From Clostridium sp. BJN0013 (GTDB lineage: Bacteria; Bacillota; Clostridia; Clostridiales; Clostridiaceae): a DNA stretch of 64,000 bases. Position numbers and translations under genes: made by a program. The stretch lies in contig NZ_CP162495.1 of assembly GCF_040939125.1 (NCBI RefSeq), positions 806,001 through 870,000 on the forward strand, written 5' to 3'. Positions 9,187 to 18,127 of this stretch are shown piece after piece (the first letter of the stretch is position 1; every line of letters begins with the position of its first letter). The notes beneath the pieces are model-generated. The model saw only the letters and a program-made list of their open reading frames with translations, was not told the origin of the DNA and searched no databases.

Positions 9187-9222
9187 AATAAAATGGTAGG
9201 TATAACCTACCATTTTATTTTT
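9187..9222 (+). terminator. Terminator after the aminotransferase gene
   Basis: Perfect 12-bp stem AAAATGGTAGGT / ACCTACCATTTT with loop ATA, extended by A-T pairs and followed by ATTTTTG. Confidence 0.9.
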
Positions 9223-9351
9223 GTAAAAAACTATATTAAAACACTAGCTTTCCTAATTTACGTTAAGAAAATTTTATAAATTTAAGTTATAACTTTAAAT
9301 ATTAATATGTTATAATAATTTAAAGTAAAATATGTAAAGGAGATTTTTATA

Positions 9352-11064
9352 ATGAATTGGTTCTCAGATTTAAAGATTTTTAAAAAATTAATGTTATCCT
9401 TTATTGTAATAACACTATTTACATGTTTAGTAGGAATCATATCTATAAATAAGATAGGAAATGTAAATGACAGTTTAAACAATATGTATAATATAAATTT
9501 AAGAAGTACAAACATTCTTCAAGAATTGAAGACAAATCTAATGGAAGGCAGATCAGATATGCTTGTTATCCTGGATCCAGTTAATAAAGATAGTTTAAAT
9601 GATATTATCAGTAACATTGATAAGTTAAAAGAAAAGGATGAAAAGCTCCAATCGGACTATAAATCTACCATAGTAACAGATAAAGACAAACAATTGTATG
9701 GAGAATTTCAACAATATTTAGAAGGCTGGAGAAGTGCTAGAGGAAATTACATAAAGTTTATACAACAGGGGGATTATGAAAATGGCAGAATACAATTTGA
9801 ACAAACAGAAAGCTATAGAACAAAAGTGTTTTCTGTACTTGATCAGTACATAGCTCTAAAAGTGAAAGCAGCTGAAAATGATTATAATAGTGGAATTGCC
9901 CAATATAGATCTTCTTTTATATTTTTAATTGTAATAATTCTGGCCAGTGCGGTTTTATCCCTAGTTCTTGGAATTATTACATCAAATAATATTAACAGAC
10001 CTATTTTAAAAATTAAAGAGCTGGCAGATAAGTTTTCAAATTTTGATTTTTCTTCAAATACAAATGTAAAGAGAAAAGATGAATTTGGACAAGTTGCACT
10101 ATCTCTTAACAAGGCACAAAAAAATATAGTGGATTTGGTGAAAAATATTATGGAAGACTCTGAAAATATGAGCAGTTCCAGCCAGGAGTTATCTGCAACT
10201 TCAGAGGAACTTTCATCTAAGGCCCAGAGTATAGACAGCTCATTAAAAAATGTGGCAAACAGTATACAGGAAACCAGTGCCGCATCTGAGCAGATAACTG
10301 CTTCCATAGAGGAAGTGGACTCAAGTGTAAATGAATTATCACAAAAGGCTATGGATGGAAGCAATAATTCCATGCATGCTAAAGAGAGAGCCACCAATGT
10401 AAGAAATACAGGAAAAACTGCCATGGAATATACTGAAAAAATATATGAAGAGAAAAAACAAAATACCTTAAAGGCCATTGAAGATGGCAAAGTAGTGGAA
10501 AATATAATACAAATGGCAGATACCATAGGAAGCATAGCAGAACAGACAAATTTACTGGCTCTTAATGCAGCTATAGAAGCTGCCAGGGCGGGAGAACATG
10601 GAAAAGGGTTCGCTGTAGTAGCAGAAGAGGTCGGAAAACTTGCTGAACAGTCCTCAGAAGCTGTTGTAGGTATTCAGGACACTATTGTAAAGGTTCAGGA
10701 AGCTTTTAAAAATATATCCAAAAGCAGTGAGGAAATATTGAATTTTATAAATGAGAAGGTAAATCTCCAATTTAAAACATTTGCAGGTATGGGCGTGGAA
10801 TATTATAACGATGCAGATTTTGTAAGCAAAATGTCAGAAGAGCTGGCATCCATGTCAGGAGAGTTGGCTGCAACCATAGGCCAGGTAAGTGAAGCGGCAC
10901 AAAGCATGTCTTCTACTGCACAAAAATCCTGGGAAAATACGGAGATAATACAAAATGGTATTGACGAAACTGTAAAAGCTGTTGCTCAGGTATCAATGAC
11001 AGCACAAAGTCAGGCAGAACTGGCTCAACAGTTGAATGGAATGGTGCAGAAATTTAAAATTTAA
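9352..11064 (+). CDS. Methyl-accepting chemotaxis protein
   Basis: A 570-residue receptor. Order: short cytoplasmic start, membrane helix (about residues 13-31), a four-helix-bundle ligand domain outside the membrane (about 32-187), second membrane helix (about 188-210), HAMP linker, and a long coiled-coil signalling domain. The conserved hairpin tip [20 protein letters not shown], which contacts CheA/CheW, is at about residues 395-415. It implies a motile cell. It has its own AAAGGAGA ribosome site and sits next to a convergent sensor kinase; the ligand is unknown. Confidence 0.95.
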   Translation: MNWFSDLKIFKKLMLSFIVITLFTCLVGIISINKIGNVNDSLNNMYNINLRSTNILQELKTNLMEGRSDMLVILDPVNKDSLNDIISNIDKLKEKDEKLQSDYKSTIVTDKDKQLYGEFQQYLEGWRSARGNYIKFIQQGDYENGRIQFEQTESYRTKVFSVLDQYIALKVKAAENDYNSGIAQYRSSFIFLIVIILASAVLSLVLGIITSNNINRPILKIKELADKFSNFDFSSNTNVKRKDEFGQVALSLNKAQKNIVDLVKNIMEDSENMSSSSQELSATSEELSSKAQSIDSSLKNVANSIQETSAASEQITASIEEVDSSVNELSQKAMDGSNNSMHAKERATNVRNTGKTAMEYTEKIYEEKKQNTLKAIEDGKVVENIIQMADTIGSIAEQTNLLALNAAIEAARAGEHGKGFAVVAEEVGKLAEQSSEAVVGIQDTIVKVQEAFKNISKSSEEILNFINEKVNLQFKTFAGMGVEYYNDADFVSKMSEELASMSGELAATIGQVSEAAQSMSSTAQKSWENTEIIQNGIDETVKAVAQVSMTAQSQAELAQQLNGMVQKFKI

Positions 11065-11104
11065 ATAAAAGGGTTTGTAGTTTTTATTTAAGCTGCAAAC
11101 TCTT

Positions 11105-12958
11105 TTAATTTGAAAGGGAATATATATCAGAAAATTCTATATCTATTCTTTCCACATTTGTCTTGAATGGTGTGTTATTTTGGGATTCATCGTTATCAAT
11201 TATTTCCACAGGCAATTCTATGGAAAATTTACTTCCCTTTCCCTGTATACTGCTGACATCTATTTTTCCATTATGCATGGTTACAAAAGATTTTACAAGA
11301 TATAAACCTACTCCACTTCCCTCATGTTCCCTGGATAGAGAACGGTTGGCCTGGCCAAAGCGTTCAAATATAACCTGGAGTTTATCTTCAGGAATTCCAT
11401 CTCCATCGTCCTCTACAGTAATCAGTACTGTTTTACCTCTATCCTCTATATTTACATATATATGTCCTGTGGAGTAGGTGTATTTAAAAGCATTGGAAAG
11501 TAAATTCAGCATTATACGTTCCATTTTATCAGGGTCAAAAGCCATAATTTTTTCTTCTGTATTTGTATCAAATATTAAATCTATATTTTTAGAGTTTATA
11601 TGGGAAGCCACGGATTGGGTAATGTCCTCCACCACACTTACTATATCCATATTTTGTCTGTTAAGATTGATAAATCCGGAGTCCACCTTGGTTATATCTG
11701 TTATATTATTTATTAATCTTATCAGCCTTAAACAATTTTGTTTCATGGTTTTTAAATAAGATTTACATTTTTCCATATCTTCATTGTCGTATTTATTTAA
11801 ATATATCTCCATAGTTTGAATAGCTACAAATATAACATTTACAGGTGTTTTGATTTCATGGGACATATTTATAAAAAAGTCCATTATGAGGGTGTTGAAT
11901 TCTTTGGTTTCATTTAATAATTTTAAATTTTTTTCTGCAGTGTTTTTTAAAGTTTCCATTTGTTTTTGAGAGGTTAAATCCAGGAGAAAAGTGAGTATAA
12001 CAGGCTTTCCGTTATAAATAAAAAATGAAGAAGTATTTCTTATAGAAATAGTATTACCTTCACAGTCTAGTATATTTTCTTCATTTACAACTGTAGATAG
12101 TTTTTCATCTATAATATTTGTATATTTTTCTCTGAGGTCGGATATATCTTCAGGGTTATAGTGACTATACAATAATTTATCATTTAATTTTAGAGGGTTC
12201 TCATATCCCAAAAGTCTGGCGGCACTTTGGTTTGCATAAATTATCTTTCCCTTATCGTGGACTATAATGGAGTTTATGGAATCTTGAAATAACATATGAA
12301 AGCATACTTCATTTTTAAACAGTGAAAATTCAATATCTTTTCTTTTGATATTTTGTTCTTTTAATTTGCAGTTCAACAAGTCCAATTTGTTGTCCTTATT
12401 TCTATTATTTTCAGCTTCTATATCCACATAATAACCAAGTATCCAGGATATAAATATAAATATCCCCACCAGTATCAAATCCTTTTGGAAATATACATTT
12501 ACATCTTTTATGGTGGGGGCATATAGTAAATCCGCTCCCAGTATAAAAAAGGAAGAAAAAAAGGCAGTTATAATTCCATATCGAGAGCCATACTGTATTA
12601 CTGCAGCTATTATCAATAGTAGAAACAGGTATTTATATTCATTTTCGTAAGAATTAGACAGGTATATGGGCAAAGCAATCAATAATGTAAAAAATATTGT
12701 CTCTATGAGCCAGGATTTTCTGAATACATTTGAGGATCGCTCTATTTTAACGTTAATTATAAGCCACATTATATAAATTAGTGCTAGAATACCTGAGAGA
12801 AAAGCTGTAGTATATAAACTGAAATTAATATTTTCTTTTATATTTAAATATGTCCAGTAATTAGGCAGATTGATGTATATAATTAGTGAAATAAATATTA
12901 TTATGGCTATTTTTATCATGGACAGCATAACAGACATATCTCTTGTAACAGATTTCAC
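11105..12958 (-). CDS. Membrane sensor histidine kinase with PAS domain
   Basis: About 617 residues: six or more membrane helices (about 1-185), a PAS domain (about 215-330, SINSIIVHDKGKIIYANQSA), a HisKA domain with phospho-acceptor His367 in NMSHEIKTPVNVI, and a HATPase domain with N box LLSNAFKY and G box DDGDGIPEDKL. I place the start at the GTG at 12958 because GGAGGACTA lies seven bases upstream; the ATG at 12976 would put that site inside the gene. It is the next gene downstream of agrBD on the same strand. Its tail IDIEFSDIYSLSN resembles that of the kinase at 16140. No response regulator is nearby. Confidence 0.92.
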   Translation of the reverse strand: MKSVTRDMSVMLSMIKIAIIIFISLIIYINLPNYWTYLNIKENINFSLYTTAFLSGILALIYIMWLIINVKIERSSNVFRKSWLIETIFFTLLIALPIYLSNSYENEYKYLFLLLIIAAVIQYGSRYGIITAFFSSFFILGADLLYAPTIKDVNVYFQKDLILVGIFIFISWILGYYVDIEAENNRNKDNKLDLLNCKLKEQNIKRKDIEFSLFKNEVCFHMLFQDSINSIIVHDKGKIIYANQSAARLLGYENPLKLNDKLLYSHYNPEDISDLREKYTNIIDEKLSTVVNEENILDCEGNTISIRNTSSFFIYNGKPVILTFLLDLTSQKQMETLKNTAEKNLKLLNETKEFNTLIMDFFINMSHEIKTPVNVIFVAIQTMEIYLNKYDNEDMEKCKSYLKTMKQNCLRLIRLINNITDITKVDSGFINLNRQNMDIVSVVEDITQSVASHINSKNIDLIFDTNTEEKIMAFDPDKMERIMLNLLSNAFKYTYSTGHIYVNIEDRGKTVLITVEDDGDGIPEDKLQVIFERFGQANRSLSREHEGSGVGLYLVKSFVTMHNGKIDVSSIQGKGSKFSIELPVEIIDNDESQNNTPFKTNVERIDIEFSDIYSLSN

Positions 12959-13062
12959 AGATAGTCCTCCAATCATACAAATTATATTTGGTTTTTAAAA
13001 AGTAAAAATCACCAATTTCATAAATCAGTAATTTTTACTAAGAATATGCTCAGATTTTTTAT

Positions 13063-13197
13063 TTACTTTCTCAAACAATCAGGTTCTTCTGTTTGATAAA
13101 ATCCCCAATAACATGCTGAGGCAGAAACTGTAAAAGCCATTAATGTACATATTAATACGCATAAGGATAAAAATATTTTTATAAATTTACTTTTCAT
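13063..13197 (-). CDS. agrD: AgrD-like cyclic autoinducer peptide precursor
   Basis: A 44-residue ORF. It begins with a charged amphipathic leader MKSKFIKIFLSLC, has a hydrophobic middle, and ends ACYWGFYQTEEPDCLRK. This is the layout of AgrD: leader, core with a cysteine for thiolactone ring closure (Cys29), then an acidic tail. The ATG follows the agrB stop codon by two bases, with AAGGAG inside the end of agrB. AgrB should cut and cyclise it to a signal peptide. The ring boundary is not certain; a ring from Cys29 to Tyr33 or nearby would fit known five-residue rings. Confidence 0.82.
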   Translation of the reverse strand: MKSKFIKIFLSLCVLICTLMAFTVSASACYWGFYQTEEPDCLRK

Positions 13198-13199
13198 TA

Positions 13200-13859
13200 T
13201 TATAGACTCCTTCCAGTTATAAATTTTAAAGTAAAAGTAACTTTTTCAAAGGTTATTGTACATATTTTGGTTAAGGTAATAGACTGCCATAAAATACCTA
13301 GAATAATGCTGTAGATAATTTTCAAGTAACAAAGTTTAAAGGTAATTTTATAAATTATAGATAAGATTGCTATAATTATTGAAAATATCATTAATGTAAT
13401 AATAGAATTTTTTTTGAATTTTTTTTTCATATTTAAATCTGTAATGGGTTTTTTAATGCTGTCTATAGGGGCTTTTAGAATAACTATTATAAATGAAGCT
13501 GTTATGAAAAATATACCCATAGCTGTAGTGTTTATAAGAGAGAGACTGTAAGGAAATTTATCAATTACAAGTCCTGCAGCAGAGGATAAAACAGTACCTA
13601 TTATAATACATCTATTGGGAGAAGAAGCATGTACACCCCCAGAATATTTTCTTAAAATGCTTGCTGCAGTGGAAAATATAAGAGCTTCATAAAGTACTCC
13701 TAAAATAAATCCTGCAATTATAATCCATAAAATAGAAAATACAGTCTGCAGCAGATTAATTGCACCATATACTATAATTTGTTCTCTATTTTTGTCTATA
13801 TTTAAAAGTATTTTAGCTTTTTTCCCTAAAGAAACTGCCAGTTTTTCAGTCAGATACAT
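13200..13859 (-). CDS. agrB: AgrB-like peptide-processing membrane protease
   Basis: A 219-residue membrane protein of the accessory gene regulator B family. The active-site region RKYSGGVHASSPNRC places His77 and Cys84 at the same numbers as the catalytic pair of Staphylococcus aureus AgrB. About six membrane segments follow the soluble N-terminus. It removes the AgrD tail and forms the thiolactone. It overlaps the upstream membrane-protein gene by 14 bases and abuts agrD, so the genes are one translationally coupled operon. Confidence 0.93.
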   Translation of the reverse strand: MYLTEKLAVSLGKKAKILLNIDKNREQIIVYGAINLLQTVFSILWIIIAGFILGVLYEALIFSTAASILRKYSGGVHASSPNRCIIIGTVLSSAAGLVIDKFPYSLSLINTTAMGIFFITASFIIVILKAPIDSIKKPITDLNMKKKFKKNSIITLMIFSIIIAILSIIYKITFKLCYLKIIYSIILGILWQSITLTKICTITFEKVTFTLKFITGRSL

Positions 13860-14319
13860 TTTTTAGCTTTTCTCTCCTTTTTAATATATAATGGAGGATA
13901 ATAATTACTAAAAATAAAATTACTAGTGAAGGAATACCAAGTAGGCACTTTTTTAGGGGATTAATATTATTAATATTAATATTTGTATTTATATTAAAAA
14001 AGTTTAATATAAATATACTTAGAAATTCACTTGATGAAAGTATTAAGGACATAATTAATGTACCATATATGGAAGCAATTATAGGTATTCCTGCAATTAC
14101 CATGATAATTATAGTTAAAATAATTATTATTATGGTATGAACTCCAAAATATATAGGAAGATTTCTTACAGAAAATACAGCTAGTCCTGTTATAATACTT
14201 AAAAATATGTATTTTTTTACACTAAAAGATTTTTTAGCTAATGTAGCTATTCCCCAAATTACCAAAAACATTTCAGGAATAAGTCTTAAAAAAATTTCTA
14301 TCCAGTGAAGTTTCAACAT
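13846..14319 (-). CDS. AgrC-sensor-like small membrane protein, paralogue 1
   Basis: A 157-residue protein with five or six membrane segments, beginning MLKLHWIEIFLRLIPE and carrying the motif KKCLLGIPSL before the last helix. It is clearly related to the two genes upstream of it. The hydrophobic layout, and phrases such as LPIYFGVHTI, resemble the membrane sensor half of clostridial AgrC kinases, but there is no kinase domain. A peptide receptor, decoy or immunity role is possible; none is proven. It overlaps agrB. Ribosome site AGAAGGGA. Confidence 0.6.
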   Translation of the reverse strand: MLKLHWIEIFLRLIPEMFLVIWGIATLAKKSFSVKKYIFLSIITGLAVFSVRNLPIYFGVHTIIIIILTIIIMVIAGIPIIASIYGTLIMSLILSSSEFLSIFILNFFNINTNININNINPLKKCLLGIPSLVILFLVIIILHYILKRREKLKNVSD

Positions 14320-14449
14320 ATATTAAAATCCCTTCTGAATTTTATAATTTTATTTAAACAAGTTATATATGTGAAAATTCTACATAAAAAGTAAAATTCC
14401 TTCTTAAAATATTAAAATAAATGAAATTTTTAATATTTTAACAAGAAAA

Positions 14450-14923
14450 TTAAGTTTTTAATGGATTAATATGTTTATTTTTAAAATAATAAAGTATCAA
14501 TACAAACAAAAATACCATAATAAGGGAAGGAATTCCCAGTAAACATTTTTTAATAGAAGCACTGATAGAATCTATGTATAGCAAAGTTGTTTTGATATGA
14601 AAAATATTTAGTATTAATATATTTAGAACTTCACTTGTACTGAGTATTAAAAGCATACAAAATGTGCCACAAATAGAAGAGGTTAAAGGAATGCCTTGAA
14701 TAAACATAATACTTATTATTAAAATGATAAATATTAGTGTATGAATACCCCAATACATGGGAAGTCTTCTTATAAAAAAAATACAAAGACTCAGCAGGAT
14801 ACTTGAAATAATATAGTTTTTTATAGGAAGAAACTTTTCAGTTATTACACATATTCCTGCCAGCACTAAAAAACTTTCAGGAATACCTCTGAAAAAAATC
14901 TCTATCCAGTGAAGTTTAAGCAT
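14450..14923 (-). CDS. AgrC-sensor-like small membrane protein, paralogue 2
   Basis: A 157-residue multi-helix membrane protein that starts MLKLHWIEIFFRGIPESFL and has KKCLLGIPSL near the end, matching the paralogues on both sides along its whole length. There is no soluble domain beyond a short basic tail (KNKHINPLKT). The ribosome site AAAGGA precedes the ATG. A 130-base AT-rich gap separates it from paralogue 1. Function unknown; its place in the agr-like operon suggests interaction with the peptide signal or with AgrB. Confidence 0.6.
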   Translation of the reverse strand: MLKLHWIEIFFRGIPESFLVLAGICVITEKFLPIKNYIISSILLSLCIFFIRRLPMYWGIHTLIFIILIISIMFIQGIPLTSSICGTFCMLLILSTSEVLNILILNIFHIKTTLLYIDSISASIKKCLLGIPSLIMVFLFVLILYYFKNKHINPLKT

Positions 14924-14998
14924 AATTGTTGTGTCCTTTCGTTATATTTTTAAGAATGTTATTTAAATTAAAATTAAGTTTTCAAAAAATTGGTATTA

Positions 14999-15448
14999 TT
15001 ATTTTTTAAAATGTCGAATTAGTATAATAAATAAAAACATTATAATAAGAGAAGGAATTCCAAGCAAACATTTTCTAATAGAACCCATAATGGAATCTAT
15101 ATATGTTAAATTTATTTCAATGTTAAATATACTTAGTATTAAAATATTTAAAAATTCACTGAAGGAAAGAATTAAGAACATGCTCAATGTCCCGTATGTG
15201 GAAGCAATTAATGGAATACCTTGAATAAACATAACACTTATTATTAAAATTATAGCAATCAATGTATGTATACCCCAATATATGGGGAGTTCTCTTATAA
15301 AAAAACTACAAAAGCTTAGTCCAACAGTTAATATAATATAATTTTTTAAATTAAAAGATGTTTTATTTATTACATATATACCCCAAATTATTAAAAGAGT
15401 TTCAGGAATAAGTCTTAAAAAAATTTCTATCCAGTGAAGTTTAAGCAT
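14999..15448 (-). CDS. AgrC-sensor-like small membrane protein, paralogue 3
   Basis: The first gene of the agr-like operon, 149 residues from the ATG at 15448. This start is chosen because it aligns with MLKLHWIEIFLR of the two paralogues and has AAAGGA upstream; the ATG at 15469 would include the ribosome site. Membrane segments and the motif RKCLLGIPSL are as in the others. It ends in a very short basic tail (RHFKK). The three copies form a tandem array made by duplication, and their flanking AT-rich spacers are also partly alike. Confidence 0.6.
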   Translation of the reverse strand: MLKLHWIEIFLRLIPETLLIIWGIYVINKTSFNLKNYIILTVGLSFCSFFIRELPIYWGIHTLIAIILIISVMFIQGIPLIASTYGTLSMFLILSFSEFLNILILSIFNIEINLTYIDSIMGSIRKCLLGIPSLIIMFLFIILIRHFKK

Positions 15449-15496
15449 AGTTGCTATATCCTTTCCCAAGTGAGCATGGAAGCATTTTGATATTAA

Positions 15497-15557
15497 TCTA
15501 CAATTTTCTACAAATTCTACATTTATTTCATCTTATATTCTATGTATAAATTCTACA
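15497..15557 (-). promoter_or_regulatory. Direct TCTACA boxes upstream of the agr-like operon
   Basis: TCTACA (TGTAGA on the operon strand) occurs at 15497, 15507, 15516 and 15552; the first three are spaced 10 and 9 bases. A matching box lies upstream of paralogue 1 near 14377. Direct repeats at helical spacing are typical of response-regulator sites, and agr promoters are known to carry such repeats. The rest of 15560-16139 is AT-rich and holds no gene I can name; a 36-codon open stretch at 15957-16064 is described under findings. Confidence 0.35.
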
Positions 15558-16139
15558 AAAAAAAAAAAAATCCTTCTTAAAATTCTAGAGGAATTTAAAT
15601 AAATATTAAAAATTCATATTTTGTACCAGAGTAATTTTCAAAATTGTATTTATATAGAAAATAATGACTTTTTGATTTCATGTTAATTTTATACATAACA
15701 TTTAAAATATTCAAAAATATCCTTTTCAAATATTTATTTTTAATTGAATAAATGGTATAATTATTAGTAAACGTAAAGTTTTATTGCATTGTTCTGAAAT
15801 AACAATTTTAAAAATGTTCTCTAAAAGATTAAATTTATTTTACTTATTGTCTAATTGTTTATATCCAAATGTCAAGTTAAATGTAGTTCTTGCAAAAAGT
15901 TCTATAATAGGATAACTATCAATATAATTATCAATATAGTTACAGTGTTTTATGAAATCAAGTGATTCTAAGGTTCAGCTGGAGTTTGCCCATGAGGAAT
16001 GTTTTTCCATAAGAACCTTAGAAGAATTCATCCAGGGGCTCAGCAGTGCTTATTTCCCTTTTTGAAAAAAATGGGTGTCAGCAAAGTGGTAGCCTTCGGA
16101 TAAAAATACAATTATTGATACGGAAATGGGTGTGAAAAT

Positions 16140-17105
16140 ATGAATAGTTTTAGTGAACAAGGTAGAATCAATGATAAATTATTGGATGATTCCTCAAAAT
16201 TAGGTGTTTTTTGCGGCATGACCTTAGAAAAACAGGTTCAAAAACTTAAAAGCGACGTAAAGAGAAATACTGAACTTCTGAATGAAAGTCAAAAATTTAA
16301 TAAAAATATTACAGAATTTATATCTGATATATCCCATGAGTTAAAGACACCCTTAAATGTTATTTTTGCTGCAATACAAGTACTGGCTGAATGCAAAAAC
16401 TGTGAAGACCAGAAATGTATTGATAAGCAAGATGAGTATCTTAAAATAATGAAGGAAAACTGTTACAGGCTAATGAGGCTTATAAACAATTTATTGGATA
16501 TAAGCAAACTGGATTCTGGGTTTATAAAATTAAACTGTCATAATGAAAATATTGTGAATATAGTTGAGGATATTACGTTATCTTTAGTGCCTTATGTAGA
16601 AAGTAAAGATATAGAATTAATTTTTGATACAAATGTAGAAGAGAAAATAATGGCTGTGGATTCAGATAAGATGGAGAGAATAATTTTGAATTTACTATCT
16701 AATGCAGTGAAATTTACTCCGCCAAAAGGAAAAATATATGTAAATGTTCAATGTGATGATGAAAATGTATATATTACGGTAAAAGACACTGGAATAGGTA
16801 TACCAGAAGATAAACTGCAAATCATATTTGAAAGGTTTGGACAGGTAGGTAGCACTGCTGTAGAAAATAAAGGAAGTGGCATGGGTCTTTATCTGGCAAA
16901 ATCTTTTGCCAAGCTTCATGAAGGGGAAATCACTGTAAAAAGCAGTATGGGTGAAGGCAGTGAATTTACCGTAAGACTCCCTATAAAAATTATTGAAGAA
17001 AATTATATAGATAAAATTGATCATAGAGACAATAAAGAAATTATGTGTAAAAATAAAATAGATCAGATCAATATGGAGTTTACAGATATGTATTTTAAAA
17101 TTTAA
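16140..17105 (+). CDS. Soluble histidine kinase
   Basis: A 321-residue cytoplasmic kinase without membrane or PAS domain. A short N-terminal region with a coiled coil (KQVQKLKSDVKRNTELLNES) leads to a HisKA domain with His66 in DISHELKTPLNVI and a full HATPase domain (N box LLSNAVKFTPP, G box DTGIGIPEDKL, later GSGMGLYLAKSF). It is closely related to the catalytic half of the membrane kinase at 11105, sharing also the tail (INMEFTDMYFKI). The two flank the agr-like operon, which may therefore have arisen by insertion between duplicated kinases. No partner regulator is encoded here. Confidence 0.9.
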   Translation: MNSFSEQGRINDKLLDDSSKLGVFCGMTLEKQVQKLKSDVKRNTELLNESQKFNKNITEFISDISHELKTPLNVIFAAIQVLAECKNCEDQKCIDKQDEYLKIMKENCYRLMRLINNLLDISKLDSGFIKLNCHNENIVNIVEDITLSLVPYVESKDIELIFDTNVEEKIMAVDSDKMERIILNLLSNAVKFTPPKGKIYVNVQCDDENVYITVKDTGIGIPEDKLQIIFERFGQVGSTAVENKGSGMGLYLAKSFAKLHEGEITVKSSMGEGSEFTVRLPIKIIEENYIDKIDHRDNKEIMCKNKIDQINMEFTDMYFKI

Positions 17106-17183
17106 ATTTTACTATTGAAAAAGAGGCTTAAATCGGTAATACTATAAATGCTATAATGTTCTGGTAAAGAACGGAGTGATAAC

Positions 17184-18083
17184 GTGGATAAGATAAAAGG
17201 AACAGGATGTAAAATACAGGTTCCCTTTAATGAGAGAAAACCATTAAAAGAAATAGAACACAGTATTACGAAAAGATATAGAAAACGCATATGGTCAAAA
17301 TTTGTAAGGGCTATTAGTGAATTTAATCTGGTAGAAGAAGGAGACAGGGTGGCGGTAGCAGTATCTGGTGGTAAAGACAGCATGCTTATGGCTAAGTTAT
17401 TTCAGGAATTAAAAAAGCATTGGAAGGTAAATTTTCATATGGAATTTATTGCTATGGATCCAGGTTATCATGAAAGCAACAGAAAACTTTTAATGGAAAA
17501 CTGCAATTATTTAAATATTCCTCTACATATTTTTGAATCCCATATTTTTAATGTAATAGATAATATTGGAAAAGATTATCCCTGTTATATTTGTGCCAAA
17601 ATGAGAAGAGGAGCACTGTACTCTAAGGCACAGCAGTTGGGGTGCAATAAACTTGCACTGGGACACCATTTCAATGATGTAATAGAAACAACTCTTCTAA
17701 ACTTGTTTTATGGGGGAAGTTTTAAAACTATGCTGCCAAAGTTAAAATCTAAAAATTTTAAAAATATAGAACTTATAAGACCCCTTTATTTTGTAGAGGA
17801 AAGCAATATTGAAGCCTTTATGAAAAATGCAGGAATATCTCCCTTAAATTGTGGGTGTATAGTTGCAGCCAAAAGAACGAGCAGTAAACGATATGAGATT
17901 AAAGATATGATAAAAAAAATGAAAATTAATTTTAAAGATATAGACAAGTCAATTTTTCATGCGGCACAAAATGTGAACTTAGATGGGGTATTGGCTTGGA
18001 AGAAAGATGGACAGTTATATTCTTATTTGGAATTTTATAATAAAGAAAGAGAAAGTGCTGAAAATATATATAATAGAAGATAA
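17184..18083 (+). CDS. TtcA-like PP-loop ATPase (tRNA thiolation type)
   Basis: A 299-residue enzyme with the PP-loop SGGKDS (residues 61-66) that adenylates a nucleobase, a CYIC motif in the middle and CGC near residue 225, which can hold an iron-sulfur cluster as in TtcA/TtuA enzymes. It probably inserts sulfur into a tRNA base; s2C32 is the TtcA product, but firmicute relatives are less well studied. GTG start behind CGGAGTGAT. Ends at a good terminator. A single gene between the agr-like region and spore genes. Confidence 0.8.
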   Translation: MDKIKGTGCKIQVPFNERKPLKEIEHSITKRYRKRIWSKFVRAISEFNLVEEGDRVAVAVSGGKDSMLMAKLFQELKKHWKVNFHMEFIAMDPGYHESNRKLLMENCNYLNIPLHIFESHIFNVIDNIGKDYPCYICAKMRRGALYSKAQQLGCNKLALGHHFNDVIETTLLNLFYGGSFKTMLPKLKSKNFKNIELIRPLYFVEESNIEAFMKNAGISPLNCGCIVAAKRTSSKRYEIKDMIKKMKINFKDIDKSIFHAAQNVNLDGVLAWKKDGQLYSYLEFYNKERESAENIYNRR

Positions 18084-18088
18084 TTAAT

Positions 18089-18120
18089 AGACCAGCAACA
18101 GATGCTGGTCTAAATGTTTT
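18089..18120 (+). terminator. Terminator after the PP-loop gene
   Basis: AGACCAGCA / TGCTGGTCT stem around ACAGA, followed by AAATGTTTTTT. It may also serve the convergent gene ending at 18128. Confidence 0.88.
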
Positions 18121-18127
18121 TTATGGA

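Noticed and set aside
9882-10535. Long minus-strand ORF inside the chemoreceptor gene
   Set aside because: Shadow frame of a well-supported gene, rich in Ser/Leu from reversed coiled-coil codons, without ribosome site.
16040-16139. Cyclic-di-GMP riboswitch before the soluble kinase
   Set aside because: CAGCAAAGTGGTAGCC recalls parts of the GEMM motif, but I cannot find the paired stems or the conserved GACGCAAAG context.
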